This document shows, one piece after another, positions 42,060-49,714 of a stretch of 64,000 nucleotides of DNA. A model generated the notes under the pieces. That model did no database searches and was not told the DNA's origin. It saw only the letters and a program-made list of their open reading frames with translations. This DNA is from Hymenobacter rubripertinctus (lineage in GTDB: Bacteria; Bacteroidota; Bacteroidia; Cytophagales; Hymenobacteraceae). Location: positions 46,708 through 110,707 of the forward strand of contig NZ_QYCN01000025.1 of NCBI RefSeq assembly GCF_003583925.1, given 5' to 3'. The position numbers and the translations under genes were made by a program. Within the stretch, counting starts at the first letter, position 1. Each line of letters starts with the position of its first letter.

Positions 42060-43592
42060 ATGATTGGTACCGTTCTGACCTGGGCCGTGCGCCGCCGCCT
42101 GGCCAGCATCGAGCATTTCCGCCAGCATCCGCATGAGGTGCAGCAGCAGCTGCTGCGCCACCTGTTACTCACGGCCCGCGGTACCGACTGGGGTCGCCGC
42201 TACGGCTACGCCGATGCGCCCTCGGCCCGCGAGTTTGCCCAGCGCGTGCCCGTCAGCAGCTACGAGGAATTTTATCCGCAGCTGGAGCGGGTGTTGCGGG
42301 GCGAGGCCGACGTGCTCTGGCCCGGCCGGGTGGAGTGGTTTGCCAGGAGCAGCGGCACCACCAACGCCCGCAGCAAGTACATCCCCGTCACCCACGCCTC
42401 CCTGCACGAGGGCCACTACCGCGCCGGCCGCGACATGACGGCCCTGGCCACCCTGCACTATCCCGAGCTGGACGTGCTGGGCGGCAAAACCCTGTCGTTG
42501 GGCGGCACCCACGCCCCCAACCCCCTGCGCCCCGCCGACGCCGGCTCCCGGGTCGGGGATGTATCGGCGGTGATTATGCAGAACCTGCCCGCCTGGGCCG
42601 AGTTTATCCGTACGCCCCCGCTGGAGCTGGCCCTGCTGGATGAGTGGGAGGATAAGATTGAACGCGTGGCCCGCCATGTGCTCACGGCCGATGTGCGGGT
42701 GCTGGCCGGCGTGCCCACCTGGATGATTGTGCTGCTGCGCCGGGTGCTGGCGCTGGCCGGCACCGACTCGCTGCACGACGTGTGGCCCCGGCTGAGCTTG
42801 TTCCTGCACGGGGCGGTGGCCTTCGGACCCTACCGGGAGCTGTTCCGCCAGCTCATCCCGAGCCCCCGGATGCACTACCTCGAAATCTACAACGCCTCCG
42901 AAGGCTACCTGGCCCTCCAGGATGAGCCTGACTCCGAAGACCTGCTGCTGCTGCTCAACCACGGCATCTACTACGAATTTTTGCCCCAAAGCCAGTGGGA
43001 CGAGTCCGAACCCCGGGCCATCGGGCTGGATGCGGTAGAACTCGGCCGGACTTACGCCCTGCTCATCAGCACCAACGCGGGCCTGTGGCGCTACAAAATC
43101 GGGGATACGGTGCGCTTTACTTCCCTGGCCCCCTACCGGATTCGCATCTGCGGGCGCACCAAGCATTTTCTTAATGCCTTCGGCGAGGAAGTAGTAATTG
43201 AGCACGCCGATGCTGCCCTGGCCGCCGCCTGCCACGCCACCGCCACCACCGTCCGCGACTATACGGCCGCCCCCATCTACTTCGCGGCCCACGACGGCGC
43301 TTCCCGGGGCGGCCACCAGTGGCTGGTCGAATTCACCCAGCCCCCCGCCGATACGCGCTATTTCACCGAAGTGCTGGACCATACCCTGCGCCAGCTCAAC
43401 TCCGACTACGACGCCAAGCGCCACCGCGACCTGGCCCTGACCCTGCCCACGCTCACGGTGGCCCCCGCCGGTACGTTTGAGTGCTGGCTGGCCGGCAAGG
43501 GCAAGCTGGGCGGCCAGCACAAAGTGCCCCGCCTGAGCAATTCCCGGGAGTTGCTGGACGAAATCCTCTCCCAACTAAACAAGCAGGTGTAA
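42060..43592 (+). CDS. GH3-like acyl-adenylate-forming enzyme, 510 aa
   Basis: GH3 fold of the ANL superfamily: TARGTDWGRRYGYADA, ARSSGTTNARSKYIPVT with the phosphate-binding SSGTT near residue 99, LRPADAGSRVGDVSAV, VPTWMIVLLRRVL, YNASEGYLALQD, and LLISTNAGLWRYKIGDTVRF near 340, then the hinge RTKHFLNAFGEEVVIEHAD. Plant relatives conjugate amino acids to jasmonate or auxin. In Bacteroidota the substrate is unknown; acid-amino acid amide formation is inferred. It starts right after the repeat block. Confidence 0.87.
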   Translation: MIGTVLTWAVRRRLASIEHFRQHPHEVQQQLLRHLLLTARGTDWGRRYGYADAPSAREFAQRVPVSSYEEFYPQLERVLRGEADVLWPGRVEWFARSSGTTNARSKYIPVTHASLHEGHYRAGRDMTALATLHYPELDVLGGKTLSLGGTHAPNPLRPADAGSRVGDVSAVIMQNLPAWAEFIRTPPLELALLDEWEDKIERVARHVLTADVRVLAGVPTWMIVLLRRVLALAGTDSLHDVWPRLSLFLHGAVAFGPYRELFRQLIPSPRMHYLEIYNASEGYLALQDEPDSEDLLLLLNHGIYYEFLPQSQWDESEPRAIGLDAVELGRTYALLISTNAGLWRYKIGDTVRFTSLAPYRIRICGRTKHFLNAFGEEVVIEHADAALAAACHATATTVRDYTAAPIYFAAHDGASRGGHQWLVEFTQPPADTRYFTEVLDHTLRQLNSDYDAKRHRDLALTLPTLTVAPAGTFECWLAGKGKLGGQHKVPRLSNSRELLDEILSQLNKQV

Positions 43593-44086
43593 GTAGCGGA
43601 GCCCATTCGCCCTCGCTTCCCATGCCTTCAGCAGCTTTCTCATCGCCCCGGATACTCCTGTCGGGCGCGTTGCTGACGCCGGCCCTCTGCCACCCCAACG
43701 GGCACTAAACGGGGCCACGCCCGCTACGGAAACAGCATCCGTTCCCCGCATTTTCTGTTCGGGGATTGGCAGTATTAGGCCGAAACGAGCTGGCCGCTGC
43801 CCTGCGGGTAGTAGCTCAACGGCGTGAAAACCGCCACCCCGCTTGCTGTTTCCAATGGAAATACTGCCTGACAGCAAAGTAGGATGGAGAGTGGATGAAG
43901 AGAGGAGGATAAGCTGGGCAACGAGCTACAAAAAACACTATTCCCACATCCGCTATCTGGTCACTTGCCGTAGGTTATCCCTAGAATAGTAGCAATCCGG
44001 CTGTCGTTTTTGTAATGGATGAGCTTGAGCTATTATTGGAGAAAAGCCTTATATTTCGTTTCGTTCCAGCCCATAATTCCCACGTT
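43593..44086. other. 494-bp gap, probably gene remnant and promoter region
   Basis: No long coding frame. A 28-codon frame at 43622-43708 starts with a signal-peptide-like stretch (SSPRILLSGALLTPALC) and then stops, which may be the 5' remnant of an exported protein. A -7-like TATATTTC is at 44050. The rest shows nothing recognisable. Confidence 0.4.
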
Positions 44087-44269
44087 ATGTCTGCCGTTAC
44101 TCCCTCAACACACCGCCCGGGCAGCCGCCGCCGCCGCAATTACAGCCGTCTGCAAACTGACCAGAAAGCAGAAACCCGCTCCAAATACATTACGGCCAGT
44201 ATTCTGGGGCTCATCCTATTTGCCTTGCTGGCCAGCCTGGGCGTTATTGCCGCCAACGCCGGTCATTAA
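44087..44269 (+). CDS. Small single-TM protein, 60 aa
   Basis: Start at 44087 (MSAVTPSTHRPGSRRRR) is preferred over a 24-codon longer frame, because a likely -7 box (TATATTTC) lies within that extension. A basic head precedes a C-terminal TM helix (ASILGLILFALLASLGVIAA). Its role is unknown. The lone TM and basic end suit a small inner-membrane protein. Confidence 0.55.
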   Translation: MSAVTPSTHRPGSRRRRNYSRLQTDQKAETRSKYITASILGLILFALLASLGVIAANAGH

Positions 44270-44297
44270 CCGCTGCTGAGTTTACATCGTCTGCGAC

Positions 44298-44331
44298 TTT
44301 GCCCGCGCCATCTTTGGTTGGCGCGGGCAAA
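44298..44331. terminator. Bidirectional terminator between convergent genes
   Basis: Perfect 13-bp stem TTTGCCCGCGCCA with its complement, 8-nt loop, and short T/A runs at each base. Confidence 0.75.
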
Positions 44332-44350
44332 GCCGCCGGCTTCTGGCGTG

Positions 44351-45133
44351 CTATTCGTCGAGGATGCCACCCACCAAGCCGCCCAGGATACTGCCGCTTT
44401 CCTTCTTGGCGTTGCCTCCCGAAGGGGCCAGGGCCTGAATCAGCTTTTTCACGGGCATGGATTGCAGCCACACTTTGCCAGTGCCGCGCAGCGTGGCCAG
44501 CAGCAGCCCTTCGCCCCCAAAAATCATGGATTTAAGGCCCCCGGCCCGGGCAATGCTAAAATCGATACCCGGCTCGAAAGCTACTACGCAGCCCGTATCC
44601 ACCCGCAGCAGTTCGTTGTTGAGCGTCTTTTCGATGATGGTGCCGCCGGCGTGCACGAAGGCGCGGCCGTCGCCGGTTATTTTCTGCAAAATGAAGCCTT
44701 CGCCCCCAAAAAAGCCTGCCCCAAGTTTCTGATTGAGGTGAATACTGATTTTGGTGCCTTTGGCGGCGGCCAGAAACCCGTCCTTCTGCACAATCAGGCC
44801 CTGGGGTAGGTCGCGCAGGTTGAGGGCGATGATGGTGCCCGGGTAGGGAGCCGAAAACGCCACGTGGGCCTTGCCGGATCCGCCGCGGTGGGTGAAGTGG
44901 GTCATAAACAACGACTCGCCCGTGAGCAGGCGCGAGCCGGCCGAAAACAGTTTGCCCATCACGCTCTGGTTGGCTTCCGAGCCGTCGCCCATCTTGGTTT
45001 CAAAAGCAATGTCTTCGCTCATGTACACCATGGCCCCGGCTTCGGCCACCACCGTCTCGTTGGGGTCCAGCTCCACTTCGAGCACCTGAATGTCATTGCC
45101 CAGGATTTTGTAGTCGATTTCGTGTGACTGCAT
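44351..45133 (-). CDS. AIM24/TIGR00266 family protein, 260 aa
   Basis: A beta-helix-like protein of the AIM24 family. [12 protein letters not shown] near 40, [21 protein letters not shown] near 75-95, [32 protein letters not shown] at 145-165 and the C-terminal [14 protein letters not shown] are the usual blocks. Gly-rich [14 protein letters not shown] ends the protein. Function is uncharacterised; distant homologs are mitochondrial or are membrane-associated in bacteria. Convergent with the small TM gene. Confidence 0.85.
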   Translation of the reverse strand: MQSHEIDYKILGNDIQVLEVELDPNETVVAEAGAMVYMSEDIAFETKMGDGSEANQSVMGKLFSAGSRLLTGESLFMTHFTHRGGSGKAHVAFSAPYPGTIIALNLRDLPQGLIVQKDGFLAAAKGTKISIHLNQKLGAGFFGGEGFILQKITGDGRAFVHAGGTIIEKTLNNELLRVDTGCVVAFEPGIDFSIARAGGLKSMIFGGEGLLLATLRGTGKVWLQSMPVKKLIQALAPSGGNAKKESGSILGGLVGGILDE

Positions 45134-45188
45134 CAGAAAGAAAAAGGAAAGGGTGAAAGGCTATTGACAAGTATAGCGAAAGACAAAT

Positions 45189-45255
45189 AAAACGCGCCAT
45201 GAGGGGCATTATGCCGGAGGATAATCCCGCATAATGCCCCCCCATGGCGCGTTTT
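45189..45255 (-). terminator. Terminator after the acidic protein gene
   Basis: AAAACGCGCCAT...ATGGCGCGTTTT with an inner stem of 8 to 12 bp (CATTATGC). On the minus strand the T run follows the stem. Confidence 0.75.
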
Positions 45256-45272
45256 GGTGCTCGGCTGAACGG

Positions 45273-45638
45273 CTATTGGTCGTCTTCGTCCGTTACCTCA
45301 TCTTCGTCTACTTCCTTGCCTCTGGCATCGGCCTTGGGCTGCTTGTTCTTGGCCTCGGTGCTGCTGCGGCGCACGAAATCCTCCTCCGACTCCTCTACTT
45401 CTTCCACGGGCAGGTCTTCCTCCGCCTCGTCTTTTTCCCCAAACTGCCCGTCGCGGTTAACCAGCTTCTTGTCGCGGACGTGGCGGTTGAGGAACGTGTT
45501 GATTTCCTCGATGGAGTAATTGGAGGTGATTTCGCCCAGCGGATTCACCTTGATTTCGAAGCCTTCCAGCTCCTTATGCACCCGGGCTTTTTTCTCGGGC
45601 TCATTCTTTTTCTTTGGGTTGACGGACTTTTTAGCCAT
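45273..45638 (-). CDS. Acidic hypothetical protein, 121 aa
   Basis: Start at 45638 (MAKKSVNPKKKNEPEKK) is chosen because the family-like basic head begins here; the frame is open 21 codons further. After the basic head comes a compact segment (EGFEIKVNPLGEITSNYSIE, then EINTFLNRHVRDKKL), then an acidic tail (EEVEESEEDF to DEDEVTDEDDQ). It probably binds something basic. I recognise no family, but the pattern is of conserved Cytophagales small proteins. Confidence 0.65.
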   Translation of the reverse strand: MAKKSVNPKKKNEPEKKARVHKELEGFEIKVNPLGEITSNYSIEEINTFLNRHVRDKKLVNRDGQFGEKDEAEEDLPVEEVEESEEDFVRRSSTEAKNKQPKADARGKEVDEDEVTDEDDQ

Positions 45639-45750
45639 GATGCGGGATGCTAGAGTAAAGGGAAGGCGCCGGACCGAAGTCCGTGCCTTCTTGGTACGCA
45701 AGCCCCCGCCCGAAGGATACTCCGCCGTCTGCTGGCGGCCGGCCAGTAAA

Positions 45751-45780
45751 AAGCCCGCCCGACGCAGGTCGGGCGGGCTT
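45751..45780 (-). terminator. gltX terminator
   Basis: Stem AAGCCCGCCCGAC with its complement, loop GCAG, followed on the minus strand by T5. Confidence 0.8.
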
Positions 45781-45802
45781 GAGTAAGCGGTGATACGGCG
45801 GT

Positions 45803-47344
45803 TTAAGCGGGCAGCGCGGCCACGGCGGCCTTAATGCGGGCGGCCGTTTCCTGGGCGCCCAGGATGTGCATGATGTGCATCAGGTCGGGGCCGGCGGCCT
45901 GGCCGGTCACGGCCACGCGTAGGGCCTGCAACACCTGCCCGATTTTCACGCCCTGCGCCTCCAGCACTTCCGTCAGGCGGGCCTTGATGCCCTCCGGCGA
46001 AGCGTCGTTCAGCGTTGGCAGCTGGTCAGCAAACTCAGTCAGCGCGGCCGCTACCTGCGGGTTCCACTTCTTACTGATGACCTGCTCATCGTAGTTGCTG
46101 GGGCGCTGGAAGAACAACTGGGCCTCCCGGGCTAGGTCGGCCGGGAAGGTAGCACGCTCTTTCACCAGGGCCGCAATCTGCTCAGCTTTGGCGGCGTCCA
46201 CGGTCAGGCCCTGGGCCGTGAGGTCGTCCATGAGGTAGCGGGCCAGCTCGGCGTCGGGCTTGGCGCGCAGGTACTGCTCGTTGAACCAGCGCACTTTGTT
46301 CTGGTCGAAGCGGGCCGGCGACTTACTCACGCGCTCAATCGAGAAGTTCTCAATCAGCTCCTCCATCGTGAACAGCTCCTGGGTAGTGCCGGGGTTCCAG
46401 CCCAGGAAGGCCAGAAAGTTGATGAAGGCGTCGGGCAGGTAGCCCGCTTCGCGGTAGCCACTGCTCACGGTTGGCTCGCCGGTCTGGGCATCCGTGCCGT
46501 GGAATTCGAGCGGGAATACCGGAAACCCGAGCTTGTCGCCGTCGCGCTTGCTGAGCTTGCCGGTGCCGTCGGGCTTAAGCAGCAGGGGCAGGTGGGCAAA
46601 CTGGGGCATGGTGCTTTCCCAGCCCAAATAGCGGTACAGCAGTACGTGCAAAGGCGCGGAAGGCAGCCACTCCTCGCCCCGGATCACGTGGGTGATTTCC
46701 ATCAGATGGTCGTCCACGATGTTGGCCAAATGGTAGGTCGGCATCCCATCGGACTTCATCAGCACCTTGTCGTCGATGGCCGACGAATGCACCACCACCC
46801 AGCCCCGGATCAGGTCCTGGAAGCGTACTTCCTCCTTGCGGGGTACTTTCAGGCGGATAACGTACGGGATGTTGTCGGCCAGCAGCTGCGCTACCTCCTC
46901 GGCCGGTAGGGTGAGGGAGTTGCGCATTTGGGCGCGGGTGATGCTGTTGTACTGCGGGTTGGGCACCTTGGCGGCCGTGAGGCGGGCGCGCATGGCGTCC
47001 AGCTCCTCGGGCGTATCGAAGGCGTAGTAGGCGTAGCCGTCGGTAATGAGTTGGTCGGCGTACTGGCGGTACATGGGCTTGCGCTCACTCTGGCGGTAGG
47101 GCGCGTGGGGGCCACCCTGCTCAATACCCTCGTCGATTTCGATGCCGCACCAGCGCAACGCGTCCATAATGTACTGCTCAGCGCCGGGCACAAAGCGGTT
47201 CTGGTCGGTGTCTTCGATGCGCAGCAGCATTTTGCCACCCAGCTTGCGGGCCAGCAGGTAGTTATACAGCGCAGTGCGCACGCCGCCAATGTGCAGCGGG
47301 CCGGTGGGGCTGGGCGCAAAGCGCACCCGTACTTCTCTTTCCAT
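45803..47344 (-). CDS. gltX: Glutamyl-tRNA synthetase, 513 aa
   Basis: Charges tRNA-Glu. HIGH motif is PLHIGG at residues 16-21 in RFAPSPTGPLHIGGVRTAL, the Arg/Glu-binding AIDDKVLMKSDGMPTYHLAN near 190-210, and the KMSKS motif is KLSKR near 264 (TGKLSKRDGDKLGF). The C-terminal anticodon domain lacks extra insertions. Length typical for the bacterial enzyme. It could also be the non-discriminating form that charges tRNA-Gln; no glnS or gat genes are in the window to tell. Confidence 0.96.
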   Translation of the reverse strand: MEREVRVRFAPSPTGPLHIGGVRTALYNYLLARKLGGKMLLRIEDTDQNRFVPGAEQYIMDALRWCGIEIDEGIEQGGPHAPYRQSERKPMYRQYADQLITDGYAYYAFDTPEELDAMRARLTAAKVPNPQYNSITRAQMRNSLTLPAEEVAQLLADNIPYVIRLKVPRKEEVRFQDLIRGWVVVHSSAIDDKVLMKSDGMPTYHLANIVDDHLMEITHVIRGEEWLPSAPLHVLLYRYLGWESTMPQFAHLPLLLKPDGTGKLSKRDGDKLGFPVFPLEFHGTDAQTGEPTVSSGYREAGYLPDAFINFLAFLGWNPGTTQELFTMEELIENFSIERVSKSPARFDQNKVRWFNEQYLRAKPDAELARYLMDDLTAQGLTVDAAKAEQIAALVKERATFPADLAREAQLFFQRPSNYDEQVISKKWNPQVAAALTEFADQLPTLNDASPEGIKARLTEVLEAQGVKIGQVLQALRVAVTGQAAGPDLMHIMHILGAQETAARIKAAVAALPA

Positions 47345-47384
47345 AAGTCAGTTCGCGGCACCTTCAGGGGTGAAAACCGCGCCA

Positions 47385-47392
47385 CGAAGGTA
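47385..47392 (-). promoter_or_regulatory. -7 box TACCTTCG for gltX
   Basis: Plus-strand CGAAGGTA, 40 bases upstream of the gltX ATG. Matches TAnnTTTG at 7 of 8 positions. Confidence 0.5.
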
Positions 47393-47412
47393 CGAAAGGG
47401 GAGTTGGTGAAC

Positions 47413-47503
47413 GGCCCTTCCGACGAAGGACGAATCGAAGGCAATGGTAGCGAACGGCCTCGTTCAACCACTCACCCCAGTTTCCTCCTTCGTTGGAATG
47501 ACA
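47413..47503. repeat. Degenerate inverted repeat (GTCATTCC family)
   Basis: CCTTCCGACGAAGGACGAA on the left and TTTCCTCCTTCGTTGGAATGAC on the right are imperfectly complementary. It appears to be a decayed copy of the family seen at 84-189. It lies between gltX and the pentapeptide gene. Confidence 0.5.
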
Positions 47504-47537
47504 ATTCGTGTATTCTCCGAGTCACGCATTCCCCGTT

Positions 47538-48149
47538 TTATTCCACTATCAACCCATATTTGCCCAGCAGGCCGGGCAGGCTGGTCAGGGCGAATTGTGC
47601 CCTTTTCAGCTCGTTCAGCTCGGGGTCAAGCACGATATCCCGGGTCGTGCGCAGGTCGGCTCCCAGCAGGCGGGTCTGGCTGAATACGGCCCCGCGCAGC
47701 TCGCACTCGTCGAACACGGCGTTGGTAAGGTCGGTGCGGGTGAAATCGGCCTCTTGCAGGGAGCAGCCCACGAAGCGGGTGTTGGGCATCACCTTGCCCC
47801 AGAAGGAGGCGTAATCGAGCTGGCAGCGGTCGAAATGCACGTCGAAGAGCATGTCGCGGCAGGCCGTGAACTGGAGGCCCAGCAGCTTGCAGCCCTCAAA
47901 GGCCACGTTTTGCAGGCCGGTATTTGCCAGCGTGGCTCCGGCCAGGTTGCAGTTCTCAAACCGGCACTCACTGAACCGCCGCCCCGCTAAATCGGCCTGA
48001 CTCAGATCGAACCCGATAAAGTGGAACTGCTCGAACTCGCGCTGGCCCACCAGCTCGGGCGGGAGCACGCGGTGCAGCACGTTTTCGGGCGGGAAATGCG
48101 TGGGTTTGGCCAGGGCTTTGGCCGGTTTGCGGGAGACTGATCGGCGCAT
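47538..48149 (-). CDS. Pentapeptide-repeat protein, 203 aa
   Basis: A right-handed quadrilateral beta-helix encoded by repeats of A(D/N)LxX: FIGFDLSQADLAGRRF, RFENCNLAGATLANTGLQNV, FEGCKLLGLQFTACRDMLFD, LDYASFWGKVMPNTRF, VGCSLQEADFTRTDLTNAVF, DECELRGAVFSQTRLLGADL. The helix runs about residues 45-180. Members of this family include DNA mimics (Qnr/MfpA-like) that bind gyrase, but this one has a Cys/Phe-rich face and no other clue. It shares one base with the preceding gene (48149). Confidence 0.85.
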   Translation of the reverse strand: MRRSVSRKPAKALAKPTHFPPENVLHRVLPPELVGQREFEQFHFIGFDLSQADLAGRRFSECRFENCNLAGATLANTGLQNVAFEGCKLLGLQFTACRDMLFDVHFDRCQLDYASFWGKVMPNTRFVGCSLQEADFTRTDLTNAVFDECELRGAVFSQTRLLGADLRTTRDIVLDPELNELKRAQFALTSLPGLLGKYGLIVE

Positions 48150-48343
48150 TATGGGCGGTTTTTAAAGCTGAGCCAGAGCCCCAAACCCACCAACACGGCT
48201 CCGCCCTTAATGGCCCAGGCCACCGTTTGGCCCCAGGTATAAATCCAGTCGAGGAGCGGAAACCGGAAGTTGGCGGGCAGCAGGTACGGGGCCAGCATAG
48301 CAATCAGCCCGGCGCAAAACAGAAAGATGCCTAACTCCCGCAT
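48149..48343 (-). CDS. Small two-TM protein, 64 aa
   Basis: TM1 LGIFLFCAGLIAMLAPYLL and TM2 TVAWAIKGGAVLVGLGLWLSF. It is a DUF2905-like small membrane protein in appearance (FRFPLLDWIYTWG between the helices), consistent with that family (moderate). It is translationally coupled to the pentapeptide gene, which follows with a one-base overlap. Confidence 0.65.
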   Translation of the reverse strand: MRELGIFLFCAGLIAMLAPYLLPANFRFPLLDWIYTWGQTVAWAIKGGAVLVGLGLWLSFKNRP

Positions 48344-48502
48344 GATCTGAAGGTTATAAGTGGGGAAGTTTATAGGTCAGAAAGTGAGTAGACGCTGAGC
48401 CGGAAGCATCGGAGGAGTGCTGTCAGAAAGGAGGAAAAGGAGCTAGCAAGCAGACCCAAAGAGCCACTTTCTAACTTCTCAACTCACAAACTTGCCAATT
48501 CT

Positions 48503-48892
48503 CTAGCTCCCCACGGCGATGCAGGAAATTTCAACCTGCACATCCTTGGGTAGGCGACTAACCTCCACCGTTTCGCGGGCGGGGGCATAGTCGGCCTCAA
48601 AGTAGCTGCCGTAGATGTCGTTGATAAGGCCAAAATTGCCCAAATCTTTCACGAAGATGCTGCACTTTACCACGTGGCGCAGGGTGAGGCCGGCGGCGGC
48701 CAGCACGGCCTGGAGGTTGCGCATCACCTGGTGGGTTTCGGCCGCCACATCACCGCCCCCAACCAGCTGGCCGGTGGTGGAGTCGAGGGCAATCTGGCCC
48801 GAAACGTACACGGTGTTGCCGGCCTGAATGGCCTGGCTGTAAGGGCCGATGGGCGCGGGAGCCTGGGACGAAAAAACGATGGTATGGGCCAT
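48503..48892 (-). CDS. ridA: RidA family enamine/imine deaminase, 129 aa
   Basis: Removes reactive 2-aminoacrylate. RidA motifs: GPYSQAIQAGNTVYVSGQIAL at residues 17-37, VMRNLQAVLAAAGLTLRHVVK, IFVKDLGNFGLINDIYGSYF, and PARETVEVSRLPKDVQVEI with the carboxylate-binding Arg near 105. Full length. Its promoter region is shared with the plus-strand 3HCDH gene. Distinct gene of the small trimeric family. Confidence 0.95.
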   Translation of the reverse strand: MAHTIVFSSQAPAPIGPYSQAIQAGNTVYVSGQIALDSTTGQLVGGGDVAAETHQVMRNLQAVLAAAGLTLRHVVKCSIFVKDLGNFGLINDIYGSYFEADYAPARETVEVSRLPKDVQVEISCIAVGS

Positions 48893-48929
48893 GCCGGAAG
48901 CAGAACTGCGAGTGAGGAAAAGGAACGTC

Positions 48930-48937
48930 TATCTTTG
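48930..48937 (+). promoter_or_regulatory. -7 box TATCTTTG for the 3HCDH-like gene
   Basis: Perfect TAnnTTTG, 22 bases upstream of ATG 48960. A minus-strand box lies 2 bases away. Confidence 0.6.
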
Positions 48938-48939
48938 GG

Positions 48940-48947
48940 CGAAAGTA
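48940..48947 (-). promoter_or_regulatory. -7 box TACTTTCG for ridA
   Basis: Plus-strand CGAAAGTA, 47 bases upstream of the ridA start, adjoining the divergent box at 48930-48937, so the two polymerases would compete. Confidence 0.5.
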
Positions 48948-48959
48948 AGCCGAAAAACT

Positions 48960-49625
48960 ATGCATCTGTTCATTGTAGGCGGCGAAGCCGTGGAAGCGGA
49001 GCTGCGCCGTAAGTTTGGCGAGGCCCATTCCTACGACTTCTGCCCCGCCGCTGCGCCCGATCTGACCGCCCGCCTCGCCGCCGCCGATGCGGCCTTCGAC
49101 CTGCGCGACTGGCCTGAATTGCACTACGAGCAGCCCCGCCAGCCCCTGTTCTACGACACCACGGCCCGCAGCCTGGCCCAGGTATTCCAGGGCGAAGCGG
49201 CCCCGTTCGGTCCGGTGTTCGGTTTCTGCGGCCTGCCCACCCTCCTGGACCGCCCGCTGCTGGAAACCATCCTTTACCGCCCCACCGATGCCGCCGAGCT
49301 GGCCGCCACCTGCGCCGCCCTGGGCACCGACTACCGGCTGGTGCAGGACCGAGTGGGCCTCGTCACGCCCCGCATAATTTGCATGATCATCAACGAGGCC
49401 TGCTACACGTTGCAGGAGGGTACTGCCTCCATCCAGGATATTGACTTGGGCATGAAGCTGGGTACCAATTACCCCCACGGCCCCTTTGAATGGGCCAATG
49501 CCATCGGCGTGAACCGGGTGTACGAAACCCTGGAGGCCCTGTATCAGGACACGCACGAGGAGCGCTATAAAGTGTGTCCGCTGCTCAAAACCATGTACCT
49601 GCGCGGAGAGCAATTCGCACTGTAA
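48960..49625 (+). CDS. 3-hydroxyacyl-CoA dehydrogenase C-terminal domain protein, 221 aa
   Basis: Residues 100-215 match the 3HCDH helical domain: GFCGLPTLLDRPLLETIL, TDYRLVQDRVGLVTPRIICM, INEACYTLQEGTASIQDIDL, GMKLGTNYPHGPFEWANAIG. The first 90 residues replace the NAD-binding Rossmann domain with a short segment (MHLFIVGGEAVEAELRRKFG) that has a GG but no full GxGxxG. The start at 48960 is chosen by the -7 box at 48930. It may have lost dehydrogenase activity and act as a binding or structural protein (inference). Confidence 0.75.
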   Translation: MHLFIVGGEAVEAELRRKFGEAHSYDFCPAAAPDLTARLAAADAAFDLRDWPELHYEQPRQPLFYDTTARSLAQVFQGEAAPFGPVFGFCGLPTLLDRPLLETILYRPTDAAELAATCAALGTDYRLVQDRVGLVTPRIICMIINEACYTLQEGTASIQDIDLGMKLGTNYPHGPFEWANAIGVNRVYETLEALYQDTHEERYKVCPLLKTMYLRGEQFAL

Positions 49626-49652
49626 AACCAACCCCGCCGACGCCCTACACGC

Positions 49653-49690
49653 AAACTGCCGCCCTGGAAGCTTCCGGGGCGGCAGTTTTT
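49653..49690 (+). terminator. Terminator after the 3HCDH-like gene
   Basis: Near-perfect palindrome (49653-49670 with 49671-49688, one mismatch) followed by T. It can also serve glmS from the other side. Confidence 0.75.
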
Positions 49691-49714
49691 GTATGCGAAT
49701 TCGGTTAAGGCAAC

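Noticed and set aside
42165..43574. 469-codon minus-strand frame
   Set aside because: Shadow of the GH3-like gene; Gly/Gln/Val-rich without domain signals.
43622..43708. 28-codon frame with signal-like peptide as a gene
   Set aside because: Too short and no conserved features; mentioned only as a possible remnant.
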